Source of the DNA: Rhizobium sp. L1K21
GTDB taxonomy: Bacteria; Pseudomonadota; Alphaproteobacteria; Rhizobiales; Rhizobiaceae
Length of the DNA: 64,000 nucleotides
Assembly (NCBI RefSeq): GCF_024055895.1
Contig: NZ_JAMXLE010000001.1
Coordinates: 310,001 to 374,000 of the forward strand
Direction of reading: 5' to 3'
Shown: one piece after another, positions 56,298-64,000 of the stretch
Layout: every line of letters starts with the position of its first letter
Position numbering within the stretch: position 1 is the stretch's first letter
Notes under the pieces: generated by a model
Told to the model about the DNA's origin: nothing
Databases searched by the model: none
What the model saw: only the letters and a program-made list of their open reading frames with translations
Program-made: the position numbers and the translations under genes

Positions 56298-58121
56298 TCA
56301 AAATTCTTCCCAGTTGTCCGTAGCGGCCGCTGTTGCTGCTCCACCGGCAGAGAATGCGCTGGCCACTTTTTGCGCCATTTGACGTGCCGGAGATTGAATA
56401 GGTCTTGCATTGGAGCGGGCAGGCGCGACCGAAGGTTTTGCCGGAGCCGGTGCTCGTGCTGTCTGGGCTGGTCGGCCTGCAGCGGCAGTGCCAGTCTTGA
56501 ACTGCGCAAGCATCTCGCTGAGCGAGCGGGCCTCATTGGCAAGCGAATGGCTGGCGGCGTTTGATTCCTCCACCATCGCTGCGTTCTGCTGAGTACCCTG
56601 GTCCATCGTGTTGACCGCCGTGTTGATTTCCTTCAGGCCGACAGCCTGTTCACGGGAAGCTTCCACGATAGCCGTTACATTTGTGTTAATTTGCTGTACT
56701 TGAATTACGATCTCTTCCAGCGCCTTGCCGGTTCTGTCGACCAGCGAAACGCCGTGTTTGACCTTGTCGCCGGAACGGGTGATCAGATCCTTGATCTCCT
56801 TTGCGGCATTGGCAGAGCGCTGAGCCAGCTCGCGCACTTCCTGGGCGACAACTGCAAACCCCTTGCCGGCTTCGCCGGCGCGGGCGGCTTCCACCCCGGC
56901 GTTGAGTGCCAGAAGGTTGGTCTGGAAGGCGATATCATCGATGACGCCGATAATATTGCTGATCTCGTTTGACGAACTCTGGATTTCGTCCATGGCAGTG
57001 ACTGCCTGGCGGACGACCTGTCCGGAATGTTCGGCGTTTTCGCGGGTTTTGGCAACCAGCTGACCAGCCTCGTTGGCGCGCTGTGACGAGTCGTTGACCG
57101 TTGTGGTGATCTGTTCCAGTGCGGCAGCCGTCTCTTCAACGGAAGCGGCTTGCTGCTCTGTTCTGCGTGCCAGATCGTCGGCGCTGGTGCGGACTTCCGC
57201 TGCACCGGCTGCGATGGCAGCGGCATTGTTGCCGATGGAGCCAAGGGCAGCCTCAAGACGCGCGACCGATTCGTTGAAGTCTTCGCGCAGTTTGGCAATG
57301 TTTGGCGGGAAGGCAATCGTGATGCGCTGTTCCAGATCGCCGTCAGCCAAATCCTGCAGCGCCGTCCCCAGCGTTTCAACAGCATGTACGCGATCGGTAA
57401 TGTCGGTTGCGAATTTCACGACCTTGAACACCCGGCCTTGCTCATCCACAATTGGATTGTAGCTTGCCTGAATCCAGACTTCCTTGCCGCCTTTGCCGAT
57501 CCGTCTGAATTCGTCGGACTGAAACTCGCCCCGGTTCAGGTCCGCCCAGAAGCGGCTGTAGGCTTCAGAGCTGACATAAGCCGGCTCGCAGAACATGGAA
57601 TGGGCTCTGCCCTGTATCTCCGAAAGCTGATAGCCGAGGGTGTTGCAGAAATTTTCATTGGCGGTGATGATTTCGCCCTTCGGTGTGAATTCGATAACGG
57701 CCTGCGAGCGGGAAAGCGCGCTCAGCTTGCCGGCGTCTTCCATCGATTTGATTCTTGTGGCGGTGATGTCAGTGGCGAATTTTACCACCTTCACTGGCTT
57801 GCTTCCCTTGAAGACGGGGTTATAGCTGGCTTCGATCCAAACTTCTCGGCCGCCCTTGCCAATGCGCTTGTATTGACGGTTGTCGAACTCACCGCGGTTC
57901 AAACGAGCCCAAAACTCCTGATAGTCCGAAGAGGCCGCATAAGTGGGGTCGACAAACATGGAGTGATGCTTGCCGACGATTTCGTCCGCCGAGTAGCCGA
58001 GTGCCTTGCAAAAGTTCTCATTGGCTTTGAGAATTTTGCCTGTCATGTCGAATTCAATGATCGCCTGAGACTTGCTTAGGGCTTCTATTATTGCATTTGC
58101 GTCAGAGCTAAAGCTGAACAT
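56298..58121 (-). CDS. soluble methyl-accepting chemoreceptor with two PAS domains
   Basis: This 607-residue receptor has no membrane helix. Two PAS domains (about 1-122 and 130-245) are very similar to each other ([12 protein letters not shown] / [30 protein letters not shown] / [18 protein letters not shown]), then a HAMP-like linker (about 255-295), a long signalling domain whose tip is [20 protein letters not shown], an Ala/Pro-rich tail and the C-terminal pentapeptide NWEEF, a CheR/CheB tether. Such cytoplasmic PAS receptors sense redox or energy state. The start [14 protein letters not shown] at 58121 was chosen; the frame is open to 58199. Confidence 0.92.
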   Translation of the reverse strand: MFSFSSDANAIIEALSKSQAIIEFDMTGKILKANENFCKALGYSADEIVGKHHSMFVDPTYAASSDYQEFWARLNRGEFDNRQYKRIGKGGREVWIEASYNPVFKGSKPVKVVKFATDITATRIKSMEDAGKLSALSRSQAVIEFTPKGEIITANENFCNTLGYQLSEIQGRAHSMFCEPAYVSSEAYSRFWADLNRGEFQSDEFRRIGKGGKEVWIQASYNPIVDEQGRVFKVVKFATDITDRVHAVETLGTALQDLADGDLEQRITIAFPPNIAKLREDFNESVARLEAALGSIGNNAAAIAAGAAEVRTSADDLARRTEQQAASVEETAAALEQITTTVNDSSQRANEAGQLVAKTRENAEHSGQVVRQAVTAMDEIQSSSNEISNIIGVIDDIAFQTNLLALNAGVEAARAGEAGKGFAVVAQEVRELAQRSANAAKEIKDLITRSGDKVKHGVSLVDRTGKALEEIVIQVQQINTNVTAIVEASREQAVGLKEINTAVNTMDQGTQQNAAMVEESNAASHSLANEARSLSEMLAQFKTGTAAAGRPAQTARAPAPAKPSVAPARSNARPIQSPARQMAQKVASAFSAGGAATAAATDNWEEF

Positions 58122-58477
58122 TTGGTTTTTCCTTCCGCTAGATGTTTTGCAGCCTTGCCCCGGTCCCCACTGGGTTTTCCGTGTGTCCGGCTCGGGCACA
58201 TGGAAACGCCTGCAAACAATAATGGAAGCCTATCTCTAGATTCATTAAGAAATAATTTAATAAAGTCTCGAGGGTGTCTTCTGCTCGCCTTTGACACATA
58301 ATTTTTTGTATATATCTATTTTCATCATATAAAACAAATACTTGATCGGAAAATAATGCCAGGGATGGCGATTCTGCCCATCGTATACATTAGGTTGTAT
58401 TTTAATGATTATATTTACGAAAACAAGGAAATCGAACTCGTGTAATAAGTATTGTGTTGCAAAATGGAGCAAAAAGC
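58122..58477. other. AT-rich intergenic region
   Basis: The part from about 58240 to 58470 is clearly richer in A and T than the rest of the window (many TATATAT, AATTTTTT and ATATTT runs). The 71-residue frame at 58257-58472 (minus) is rich in Ile, Tyr and Phe because of this composition and has no recognisable motif. It should hold the promoter of the chemoreceptor gene; no specific element was identified. Confidence 0.5.
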
Positions 58478-58504
58478 AAAAAACCGGCGATTGCGCGCCG
58501 GTTT
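58477..58504 (-). terminator. intrinsic terminator of the small lipoprotein gene
   Basis: Read on the minus strand, AAACCGGCG and CGCCGGTTT form a 9-bp stem with a 6-nt loop, followed by TTTTTTGC. It lies 45 bp past the stop of the gene at 58549. Confidence 0.88.
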
Positions 58505-58548
58505 CATTTTTAGCCTGTCTTCTAGCTAATTCTAGCTAGTCAATTCTA

Positions 58549-58812
58549 CTAGCGATAGCCGGCCGGGCAGGCGTCAACATACTCGCGCCCATAACGATCC
58601 CGATAGTAGCAACGGCCAGGCTCGTTTGCGGCACCCAAAAGCGCGCCACCAACACCGCCAATGGCTGCACCGATTGCTGCGCCCTGGACGTTGCCGCCCA
58701 CAATGCCGCCTACGATTGCGCCTGCAGCGGCACCTGTTGCTGCGCCTTTTTCAGTCTGTGAGCAACTCACAGCGGTCAGAGCAACGAAAACAAGAGCAAT
58801 TACCTTCTTCAT
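58549..58812 (-). CDS. small glycine-zipper lipoprotein
   Basis: This 87-residue protein has a lipoprotein signal peptide (MKKVIALVFVALTAVSC, acylated Cys17), a glycine-zipper segment (AAAGAIVGGIVGGNVQGAA and the following GAAIGGVGGALLG) and a short Cys-containing tail (GRCYYRDRYGREYVDACPAG). Similar YMGG- and glycine-zipper lipoproteins are common in the outer membrane of the order, with unknown roles. Its promoter region contains the inverted repeat at 58869. Confidence 0.82.
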   Translation of the reverse strand: MKKVIALVFVALTAVSCSQTEKGAATGAAAGAIVGGIVGGNVQGAAIGAAIGGVGGALLGAANEPGRCYYRDRYGREYVDACPAGYR

Positions 58813-58868
58813 ACTAGTCTCCCTAAGCAGACGGTGCGACGCGACCGTGGCTTTTCATAAACCCTTTG

Positions 58869-58890
58869 CCTAACGTCCAATGACGTTAGG
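58869..58890. promoter_or_regulatory. perfect inverted repeat upstream of the glycine-zipper lipoprotein
   Basis: CCTAACGTC and GACGTTAGG (9-bp arms) flank CAAT. No T-run follows. It lies 57 bp upstream of the lipoprotein start, a suitable place for an operator. The rest of the 331-bp intergenic region up to coxS shows nothing else clear. Confidence 0.5.
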
Positions 58891-59143
58891 ATATTCAATG
58901 TCTAGGCGCGAAAAAAGTTCCAATTAAGGACCCTTCCTCTTCCCGACGCGAAATAAAGGATGCTCCAAAGCCAATCAGTTCGCAAGACTGTCGCAAATGT
59001 GATCCAACTTTAAGGTTAGCGGGACGGGGTTTTGCGCGTGATGGCAAAATCGTTCATTTTGATCCGCGTTGCCCATTGATCCCGCCTCAAAAAAGTCAAA
59101 TGATAGGATACGCATATTCATAAGATGTGCGAGGGAGGAATTG

Positions 59144-59632
59144 ATGACTAAAGTGACATTGACTGTGAATGGCCGCAAGATGAGCGGCGAGTGTGCAGAC
59201 CGCACACTTCTCAGCACGTTCATCCGCGAAAATCTTGGTCTGACGGGTACTCATGTCGGTTGCGACACGACCCAATGCGGCGTTTGCGTCGTGCATATGG
59301 ACGGAAAGTCCGTGAAGAGCTGCACAATTCTTGCGGCCCAGGCAAATGGCTCGGAAATCACCACTATTGAAGGTCTGTCCAAAGGCGATGAACTGCATCC
59401 GGTGCAGGCGGCGTTCAAGGAGCATCACGGGCTGCAATGCGGTTTCTGTACGCCGGGCATGGTGATGGCAGCGACCGATATCATCCGTCGCCACGGCGGC
59501 AACCTGGATGAAAAGACTGTGCGTGCGGAGCTTGAGGGCAATCTCTGTCGTTGCACCGGCTACCACAACATCGTCAAAGCCGTTCTGGCCGCCAATGCGG
59601 AGATGTATGGCGCAAAGCAGGCCGCTGAATAG
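59144..59632 (+). CDS. coxS: CODH-like [2Fe-2S] small subunit
   Basis: This 162-residue subunit has a plant-type [2Fe-2S] site (Cys40, 45, 48 and 60 in [15 protein letters not shown] and KSCTILAAQ) and an alpha-helical [2Fe-2S] domain (Cys99, 102, 135 and 137 in [10 protein letters not shown] and [12 protein letters not shown]). It is the electron-transfer subunit of xanthine-oxidase-family enzymes. GAGGGAGG precedes the ATG at 59144. It is first in the S-L-M order that goes with form II enzymes. Confidence 0.93.
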   Translation: MTKVTLTVNGRKMSGECADRTLLSTFIRENLGLTGTHVGCDTTQCGVCVVHMDGKSVKSCTILAAQANGSEITTIEGLSKGDELHPVQAAFKEHHGLQCGFCTPGMVMAATDIIRRHGGNLDEKTVRAELEGNLCRCTGYHNIVKAVLAANAEMYGAKQAAE

Positions 59633-59684
59633 GCATTTTCATTTCTGGATTTGAACTCAATCGAATTCTCGGGAGGAGAGAGAT

Positions 59685-62030
59685 ATGGGTGTTGAAGGTA
59701 TTGGAGCGCGCGTAACGCGCAAGGAAGACAAGCGCTTCCTCACCGGCAAGGGCCGGTATGTGGATGACATGGTGGTGCCGGGAATGAAATTTGCGGCCTT
59801 TGTCCGCAGCCCGCATGCGCATGCCAAAATCAAGAGCATTGACCTTTCAGCGGCGAAAGACATGCCGGGCGTCATCGACGTTCTGGAAGGCAAGGCGATG
59901 CAGGAAGACGGCATCGGCAACCTCATTTGCGGATGGATGATCCACTCCAAGGACGGGTCGCCGATGAACATGGGTGCGTGGCGTCCGCTGGCTTACGACA
60001 CGGTTCGCTATGTTGGCGATGCGGTGGCCATCGTTGTGGCCGACAGCCAGGCTGAAGCACGCGATGCGGCGGAAGCCGTCGTGGTGGACTACGAGCCCTT
60101 GCCGCATGTGACCGAGGCTTTGACGGCACTGCAGGATGGCCAGCCGCAAATCCACCCCGAGGCGAAAAACAATCTGATCTATGATTGGGAGATCGGTGAT
60201 CAGGCGGCGACGGAGGCCGCGCTGGCAACGGCTGCCCACATTACCGAAATCGAGATCACCAATAACCGCCTTTCGCCAAACCCGATGGAACCGCGTGCTG
60301 CGCTGGGCATCTACGACACGGCGGAAGATCATTACACGTGCTACACGACCAGCCAGAACCCGCATGCGGCGCGTCTGGTGATGAGCGCGTTTTACAATGT
60401 GGCACCGGAAAACAAGCTGCGGGTGATTGCGCCCGATGTCGGCGGCGGGTTCGGATCGAAGATCTATATCTACCCGGAAGAAATAACCTGTCTTTGGGCA
60501 TCGCGCAAAACCGGCGTTCCGGTGAAATGGAATTCCGACCGCACGGAAGCGTTTCTCACCGATGCGCATGGTCGCGATCATGTGTCCCAGGTGAAGATGG
60601 CGTTTGACGCCAACAACCGCATTACCGCGCTGAAGGTGGAGACCACCGCGAATTTCGGCGCCTATATGTCGCTGTTCTCCTCGGCGGTTCCGACCTATCT
60701 CTATGCGACGCTGCTTTCCGGCCAATACAACATTCCGGCCATCCATGCCGAGGTGAAGGCGGTTTACACCAATACGGTGCCGGTGGATGCCTATCGCGGG
60801 GCTGGACGCCCGGAAGCAACCTACCTTCTGGAGCGCACGGTGGAAACGGCGGCGCGCGAGCTTGGCATGTCGCCGGCGGAGCTTCGCCGGATCAACTTCA
60901 TCCGCGAGTTTCCGCATCAGACGCCGGTCATCATGAACTACGATACTGGCGACTACGAAGCCTCGCTGAATGCGGCGATGGAAGCGGCTGACTGGAACGG
61001 GTTTGAGGCTCGCCGGGCGGAAGCCGCATCGCGTGGCAAGAAGCGCGGTATCGGCATGAGCTGCTACATTGAAGCCTGTGGGATTGCGCCGTCGGCTGCG
61101 GTGGGTTCGCTGGGTGCCGGTGTGGGTCTGTGGGAATCGGCGGAAGTGCGGGTCAATGCTGTCGGGACGGTGGAAATCCTGACCGGGTCGCACAGCCACG
61201 GCCAGGGCCATGAAACCACCTTCGCACAGCTGGTTTCCGAGCGTCTCGGCATGCCGATTTCGAATGTCAACATCGTGCATGGCGATACCGACAAGGTGCA
61301 GATGGGCATGGGGACCTATGGCTCCCGTTCCGGTGCGGTCGGCATGTCGGCCATTGTGAAGGCGCTCGACAAGGTGGAAGCGAAGGCCAAGAAACTGGCC
61401 GCGCATCTTCTGGAAGCCGACGAAAGCGATATCGTGATCGAGGACGGCCAGGTGAAGGTTGCCGGCACGGACAAGGCGCTGCAGTGGTTTGAGCTGACGC
61501 TGGCAGCCTATACCGCGCACAACCTGCCGGAAGGCATGGAGCCCGGCCTGAAGGAAGGTGCGTTCTACGATCCGTCGAACTTCACCTTTCCGGCGGGCTG
61601 CTACATCTGTGAAGTGGAAGTCGATCCCGAAACCGGTGTGACCGACATCGTGCAGTTCGTGGCTGCCGACGACTTCGGCAATATCATCAATCCGATGATT
61701 GTTGAGGGGCAGGTGCATGGCGGTATCGCCCAGGGCATTGGCCAGGCCATGCTGGAAGGCGTTCACTATGACCCGGATACGGGACAGTTGATCACTGCAA
61801 GCTACATGGATTACGCCATGCCGCGCGCCGATGTGCTGCCATCCTTTGAAGTGTCGCATCAGAATACGCCGTGCCCCGGCAATCCGCTGGGTCTGAAAGG
61901 CTGCGGTGAGGCTGGAGCGATCGGTTCACCACCGGCCTTCATGAATGCCGTCACGGACGCCATTGGCAACAACAACTTGACCATGCCCGCGACCCCGCAG
62001 AAGGTGTGGGAAGCGGTCAACCGCATCTGA
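59685..62030 (+). CDS. coxL: form II CO dehydrogenase-like molybdenum subunit
   Basis: This 781-residue molybdopterin-cytosine-dinucleotide subunit has the xanthine-oxidase-family fold ([51 protein letters not shown] with the active-site Glu). The active-site loop is AYRGAGR (residues 369-375), the form II signature; form I, the proven CO oxidisers, has AYxCSFR with the Cu-binding Cys. Form II enzymes are of uncertain substrate. Together with coxS and coxM it makes a complete complex. Confidence 0.92.
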   Translation: MGVEGIGARVTRKEDKRFLTGKGRYVDDMVVPGMKFAAFVRSPHAHAKIKSIDLSAAKDMPGVIDVLEGKAMQEDGIGNLICGWMIHSKDGSPMNMGAWRPLAYDTVRYVGDAVAIVVADSQAEARDAAEAVVVDYEPLPHVTEALTALQDGQPQIHPEAKNNLIYDWEIGDQAATEAALATAAHITEIEITNNRLSPNPMEPRAALGIYDTAEDHYTCYTTSQNPHAARLVMSAFYNVAPENKLRVIAPDVGGGFGSKIYIYPEEITCLWASRKTGVPVKWNSDRTEAFLTDAHGRDHVSQVKMAFDANNRITALKVETTANFGAYMSLFSSAVPTYLYATLLSGQYNIPAIHAEVKAVYTNTVPVDAYRGAGRPEATYLLERTVETAARELGMSPAELRRINFIREFPHQTPVIMNYDTGDYEASLNAAMEAADWNGFEARRAEAASRGKKRGIGMSCYIEACGIAPSAAVGSLGAGVGLWESAEVRVNAVGTVEILTGSHSHGQGHETTFAQLVSERLGMPISNVNIVHGDTDKVQMGMGTYGSRSGAVGMSAIVKALDKVEAKAKKLAAHLLEADESDIVIEDGQVKVAGTDKALQWFELTLAAYTAHNLPEGMEPGLKEGAFYDPSNFTFPAGCYICEVEVDPETGVTDIVQFVAADDFGNIINPMIVEGQVHGGIAQGIGQAMLEGVHYDPDTGQLITASYMDYAMPRADVLPSFEVSHQNTPCPGNPLGLKGCGEAGAIGSPPAFMNAVTDAIGNNNLTMPATPQKVWEAVNRI

Positions 62031-62046
62031 TCGAAGGGAAGAAGAC

Positions 62047-62844
62047 ATGTATGAGACAACTTATCATCGCGCATCTTCGGTTGATGAAGCCGTCAGCCTT
62101 CTGGGGAAGGCCGAGGATGGCAAATTTCTGGCCGGGGGCATGACGCTGATTGCAACCATGAAGCAGCGCCTTGCCGCACCGTCCGATCTCGTGGATCTGC
62201 GCCATATCGATGCCATGAAGGGGATTTCGGTCAATGGCCGTTCCGTTCGCATCGGTGCGGGAACCTGTCACTACGATGTGGCAAGCTCAGCGGAGCTCAG
62301 GGCCGTTTGCCCTGCGCTTTGCGACCTGGCCAGCCATATCGGTGATCCCCATGTGCGTCACATGGGCACGATCGGCGGCTCTGTGGCCAATAACGATCCG
62401 GCTGCCGACTATCCGTCAGCCGTGCTGGCGCTGAATATGACGGTGATCACCAACAAGCGGGAAATCGCCGCCGATGATTTCTTCAAGGGCCTTTTTGAAA
62501 CGGCGCTTGAAGAAGACGAAATCATCACGGCTTTTTCGTTTGAAGCACCGGAGAAAGCGGCCTATGCCAAATTCGCCAACCCGGCGTCGCGTTATGCCAT
62601 GGCGGGTGTCTTCGTGGCCAAGAACGGCGGGGATGTGCGTGTTGCCGTCACCGGCGCGGGGTCAGACGGTGTGTTCCGCCATGCCGGCATGGAGCAGGCA
62701 TTGGCGTCTCACTGGTCTGCAGATGCCGTGGCCGGGATTCATGTGGATGCGGAAGACATGCTTTCCGATCTGCACGGAACATCCGAATACCGGGCGCATC
62801 TGGTGAAGGTCATGGCCAAGCGGGCCGTGGCCGCTGCTGGCTGA
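62047..62844 (+). CDS. coxM: CODH-like FAD-binding medium subunit
   Basis: This 265-residue flavoprotein has the two FAD-binding motifs of the family, [16 protein letters not shown] (about residue 30-47) and [22 protein letters not shown] (about 108-130), then the CO-dehydrogenase flavoprotein C-terminal domain. It completes coxSLM. No maturation genes (coxD/E/F/G) follow. Confidence 0.93.
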   Translation: MYETTYHRASSVDEAVSLLGKAEDGKFLAGGMTLIATMKQRLAAPSDLVDLRHIDAMKGISVNGRSVRIGAGTCHYDVASSAELRAVCPALCDLASHIGDPHVRHMGTIGGSVANNDPAADYPSAVLALNMTVITNKREIAADDFFKGLFETALEEDEIITAFSFEAPEKAAYAKFANPASRYAMAGVFVAKNGGDVRVAVTGAGSDGVFRHAGMEQALASHWSADAVAGIHVDAEDMLSDLHGTSEYRAHLVKVMAKRAVAAAG

Positions 62845-62850
62845 GCAGGC

Positions 62851-62881
62851 TTGACCTTCCAGACGCTGGAAGCTTTAAAAA
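62851..62881 (+). promoter_or_regulatory. CueR-type promoter of cueR
   Basis: The dyad ACCTTCCAG/CTGGAAGCT begins inside a TTGACC -35 (62851-62856) and the -10 TAAAAA (62876-62881) is 19 bp away, the long spacer typical of MerR-family promoters. It matches the copA/cueO-type CueR box, so cueR probably regulates itself. Confidence 0.8.
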
Positions 62882-62913
62882 GGGGTACGCCTTCGGTGGC
62901 GTATCCCATTTTT
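62882..62913 (+). terminator. terminator overlapping the cueR start-site region
   Basis: GGGGTACGCC (62882-62891) pairs with GGCGTATCCC (62898-62907) with one G-T pair around TTCGGT, followed by ATTTTTG. It would stop read-through from coxSLM, yet it lies at or just after the expected start site of the CueR promoter. Confidence 0.7.
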
Positions 62914-62927
62914 GTTGGAGACAGACG

Positions 62928-63329
62928 ATGAATATCGGAAAAGCGGCGGAGATTTCCGGGCTTCCACCCAAGACAATCCGTTACTATGAGGAAATCGGGC
63001 TGGTGGTGCCGGACAGAAGCGAAAACGGCTATCGCGACTATTCCGATGTTGACGGGCATCGGCTGAAATTTCTGCAGCGGTCGCGCAGTCTCGGCTTTTC
63101 CATCGAGGAATGCCGCATGCTGCTTTCGCTTTATGATGACAAGCACCGAGCAAGTGGCGATGTGAAATCGCTGGCGCAGCAGAAGATTGACGAGATCGAA
63201 GAAAAGATTGCCCAGTTGAACGGTCTCAAGACGACACTTGGTAATCTGGTGCGTTGCTGTCACGGCGATCATCGTCCCGATTGCCCGATCCTTGACGACC
63301 TCGCTGGAAAAGAGCCTTTGAACAGTTGA
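62928..63329 (+). CDS. cueR: Cu(I)-responsive MerR-family regulator CueR
   Basis: This 133-residue activator has the MerR winged HTH (MNIGKAAEISGLPPKTIRYYEEIGLV), dimerisation helix and metal loop with Cys111 and Cys119 (VRCCHGDHRPDCPIL), equivalent to Cys112/Cys120 of E. coli CueR; Ser77, typical of monovalent-metal sensors, is present. The Cys pair marks Cu/Ag/Au sensing. No copA or multicopper oxidase is adjacent; targets must be elsewhere. It starts 15 bp past the terminator. Confidence 0.9.
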   Translation: MNIGKAAEISGLPPKTIRYYEEIGLVVPDRSENGYRDYSDVDGHRLKFLQRSRSLGFSIEECRMLLSLYDDKHRASGDVKSLAQQKIDEIEEKIAQLNGLKTTLGNLVRCCHGDHRPDCPILDDLAGKEPLNS

Positions 63330-63421
63330 GCTTTTCCTCGGCAGGCGTGACCTGAGCGTCGGAGGATGGTATAGCCGTCGCGAAATGGGCTGCCTGCATC
63401 GTGGGCAAGAAGAGGCTTGAA

Positions 63422-64000
63422 ATGCGTACAATTTCGGTTCTGGGATCGACCGGTTCTATCGGCGTGAGCACGTTGGATGTGATGTCCCAGATGGGTGGAC
63501 GCGATGCATTCCAGGTTGGTGCGCTGACCGGCAACGGTAATATCGCGCTGCTGGCCGAACAGGCAATTGCCACGGGCGCGCAACTGGCGGTAACGGCCAA
63601 TGAAGAGCATTATTCCGAGCTGAAATCAGCGCTTTCCGGCACCGGCATCAGCGTTGCAGCCGGCAAGGCAGGGCTGATGGAAGCCGCAGAGATGGATGCC
63701 GGCATTGTGATGGCGGCCATTGTCGGGACCGCGGGCCTTGCGCCAACGCTTGCCGCGGCGCGGCGCGGGGCTGATATTGCCCTTGCCAACAAGGAGTGTC
63801 TCGTCACAGCAGGCGAATTGTTCGTCCAGGCGGTCGCCGCAGGTGGTGGCAAGCTGCTGCCGGTGGACAGCGAACACAGCGCCATTTTTCAGGTTCTGGA
63901 AACACACAACCGCGATGCGCTGGAGCGTATTGTCATCACCGCATCCGGGGGTCCGTTCCGCACCTGGAGCAGGGAGAAGATGGCGGGGGTTACAGCATCC
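63422..64000 (+). CDS. dxr: 1-deoxy-D-xylulose 5-phosphate reductoisomerase (5' part)
   Basis: The first 193 codons are in the window; the rest lies beyond 64000. The N-terminal NADPH domain has VLGSTGSIGVSTLDV (residues 6-20) and LANKECLVTAGELF. The metal-binding loop PVDSEHSAIFQ has Asp149 and Glu151. Dxr makes 2-C-methyl-D-erythritol 4-phosphate in isoprenoid synthesis. GAAGAGG precedes the ATG at 63422. Confidence 0.95.
   Translation, partial: MRTISVLGSTGSIGVSTLDVMSQMGGRDAFQVGALTGNGNIALLAEQAIATGAQLAVTANEEHYSELKSALSGTGISVAAGKAGLMEAAEMDAGIVMAAIVGTAGLAPTLAAARRGADIALANKECLVTAGELFVQAVAAGGGKLLPVDSEHSAIFQVLETHNRDALERIVITASGGPFRTWSREKMAGVTAS

Noticed and set aside
58257-58472. 71-codon frame in the AT-rich island
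   Set aside because: Rich in Tyr, Ile and Phe from base composition only; no ribosome site and no motif.
59685-62030. True (form I) CO dehydrogenase
   Set aside because: The active-site loop is AYRGAGR, lacking the Cu-binding Cys of AYxCSFR, and the order is S-L-M.

Overview
The window reads as chromosomal core sequence of an alphaproteobacterium of the order Hyphomicrobiales (Rhizobium/Agrobacterium/Brucella side). Reasons: the hemC-hemD-mic60-hemY cluster divergent from tsaD-gpsA; the sdh / omp19-like / zapE / mdh-sucCD-sucAB-lpd block; xerC and priA next to atpHAGDC; an Ala/Lys-rich N-terminal extension on the ATP synthase beta subunit; and nested inverted-repeat elements of the type common in rhizobial intergenic DNA. 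The sequence is GC-rich by eye. I cannot name the genus. There is no rRNA, tRNA, CRISPR array, transposase, prophage or plasmid backbone in it.

Layout. 1-1258: gene-free DNA full of palindromic repeats. 1259-8423 (minus): the heme genes hemC, hemD, mic60 and hemY, followed in the same direction by a TerB-like protein, a CitE-like lyase, a DUF1737 protein and an aldo/keto reductase. 8490-13320: tsaD-gpsA-YciI-EVE, a second palindromic element, an ETFB-lysine-methyltransferase-like gene, a Nudix hydrolase and another methyltransferase. 13427-14657 (minus): a 1-Cys peroxiredoxin and a small exported protein. 14944-18762: succinate dehydrogenase sdhCDA-B with a vapD-like gene inserted between sdhA and sdhB. 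18786-20935: terminator, a candidate small RNA, an Omp19-like lipoprotein and zapE. 21115-30885: mdh-sucC-sucD-sucA-sucB-(LysE)-lpd. With sdh this puts the succinyl-CoA, succinate and malate steps of the TCA cycle in one 16-kb block.

30992-40000: mixed genes (cytochrome b561, DUF2867, TraB/GumN, xerC, a DMT exporter, an SMC-like ATPase, priA, an exported protein, a DUF4345-like membrane protein). 40224-45287: the F1 ATP synthase genes atpHAGDC. 45323-53731: a DeoR/GlpR-type regulator, an ArsR-family regulator with the Cys42/Cys108 pair of persulfide sensors, and a LysR regulator followed by the NAD-dependent molybdenum formate dehydrogenase operon fdsGBA-fdhD-fdsD. 53734-55740: a LysR/YeiH exporter pair. 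55813-58121: a soluble double-PAS chemoreceptor coupled to cheW. 59144-62844: a form II (AYRGAGR) CO-dehydrogenase-like molybdenum hydroxylase, coxSLM order. 62928-64000: cueR with a canonical CueR promoter, and the first 193 codons of dxr.

The most unusual points are the VapD-family gene translationally coupled to sdhB inside the sdh operon; a hairpin that separates a perfect Shine-Dalgarno from the sucA start codon; the structured, terminator-ended non-coding stretch between sdhB and omp19; and the BigR/SqrR-like sensor beside the formate dehydrogenase operon. I found no clearly new multi-gene system. Assignments come from reading protein motifs and context; no database search was run.
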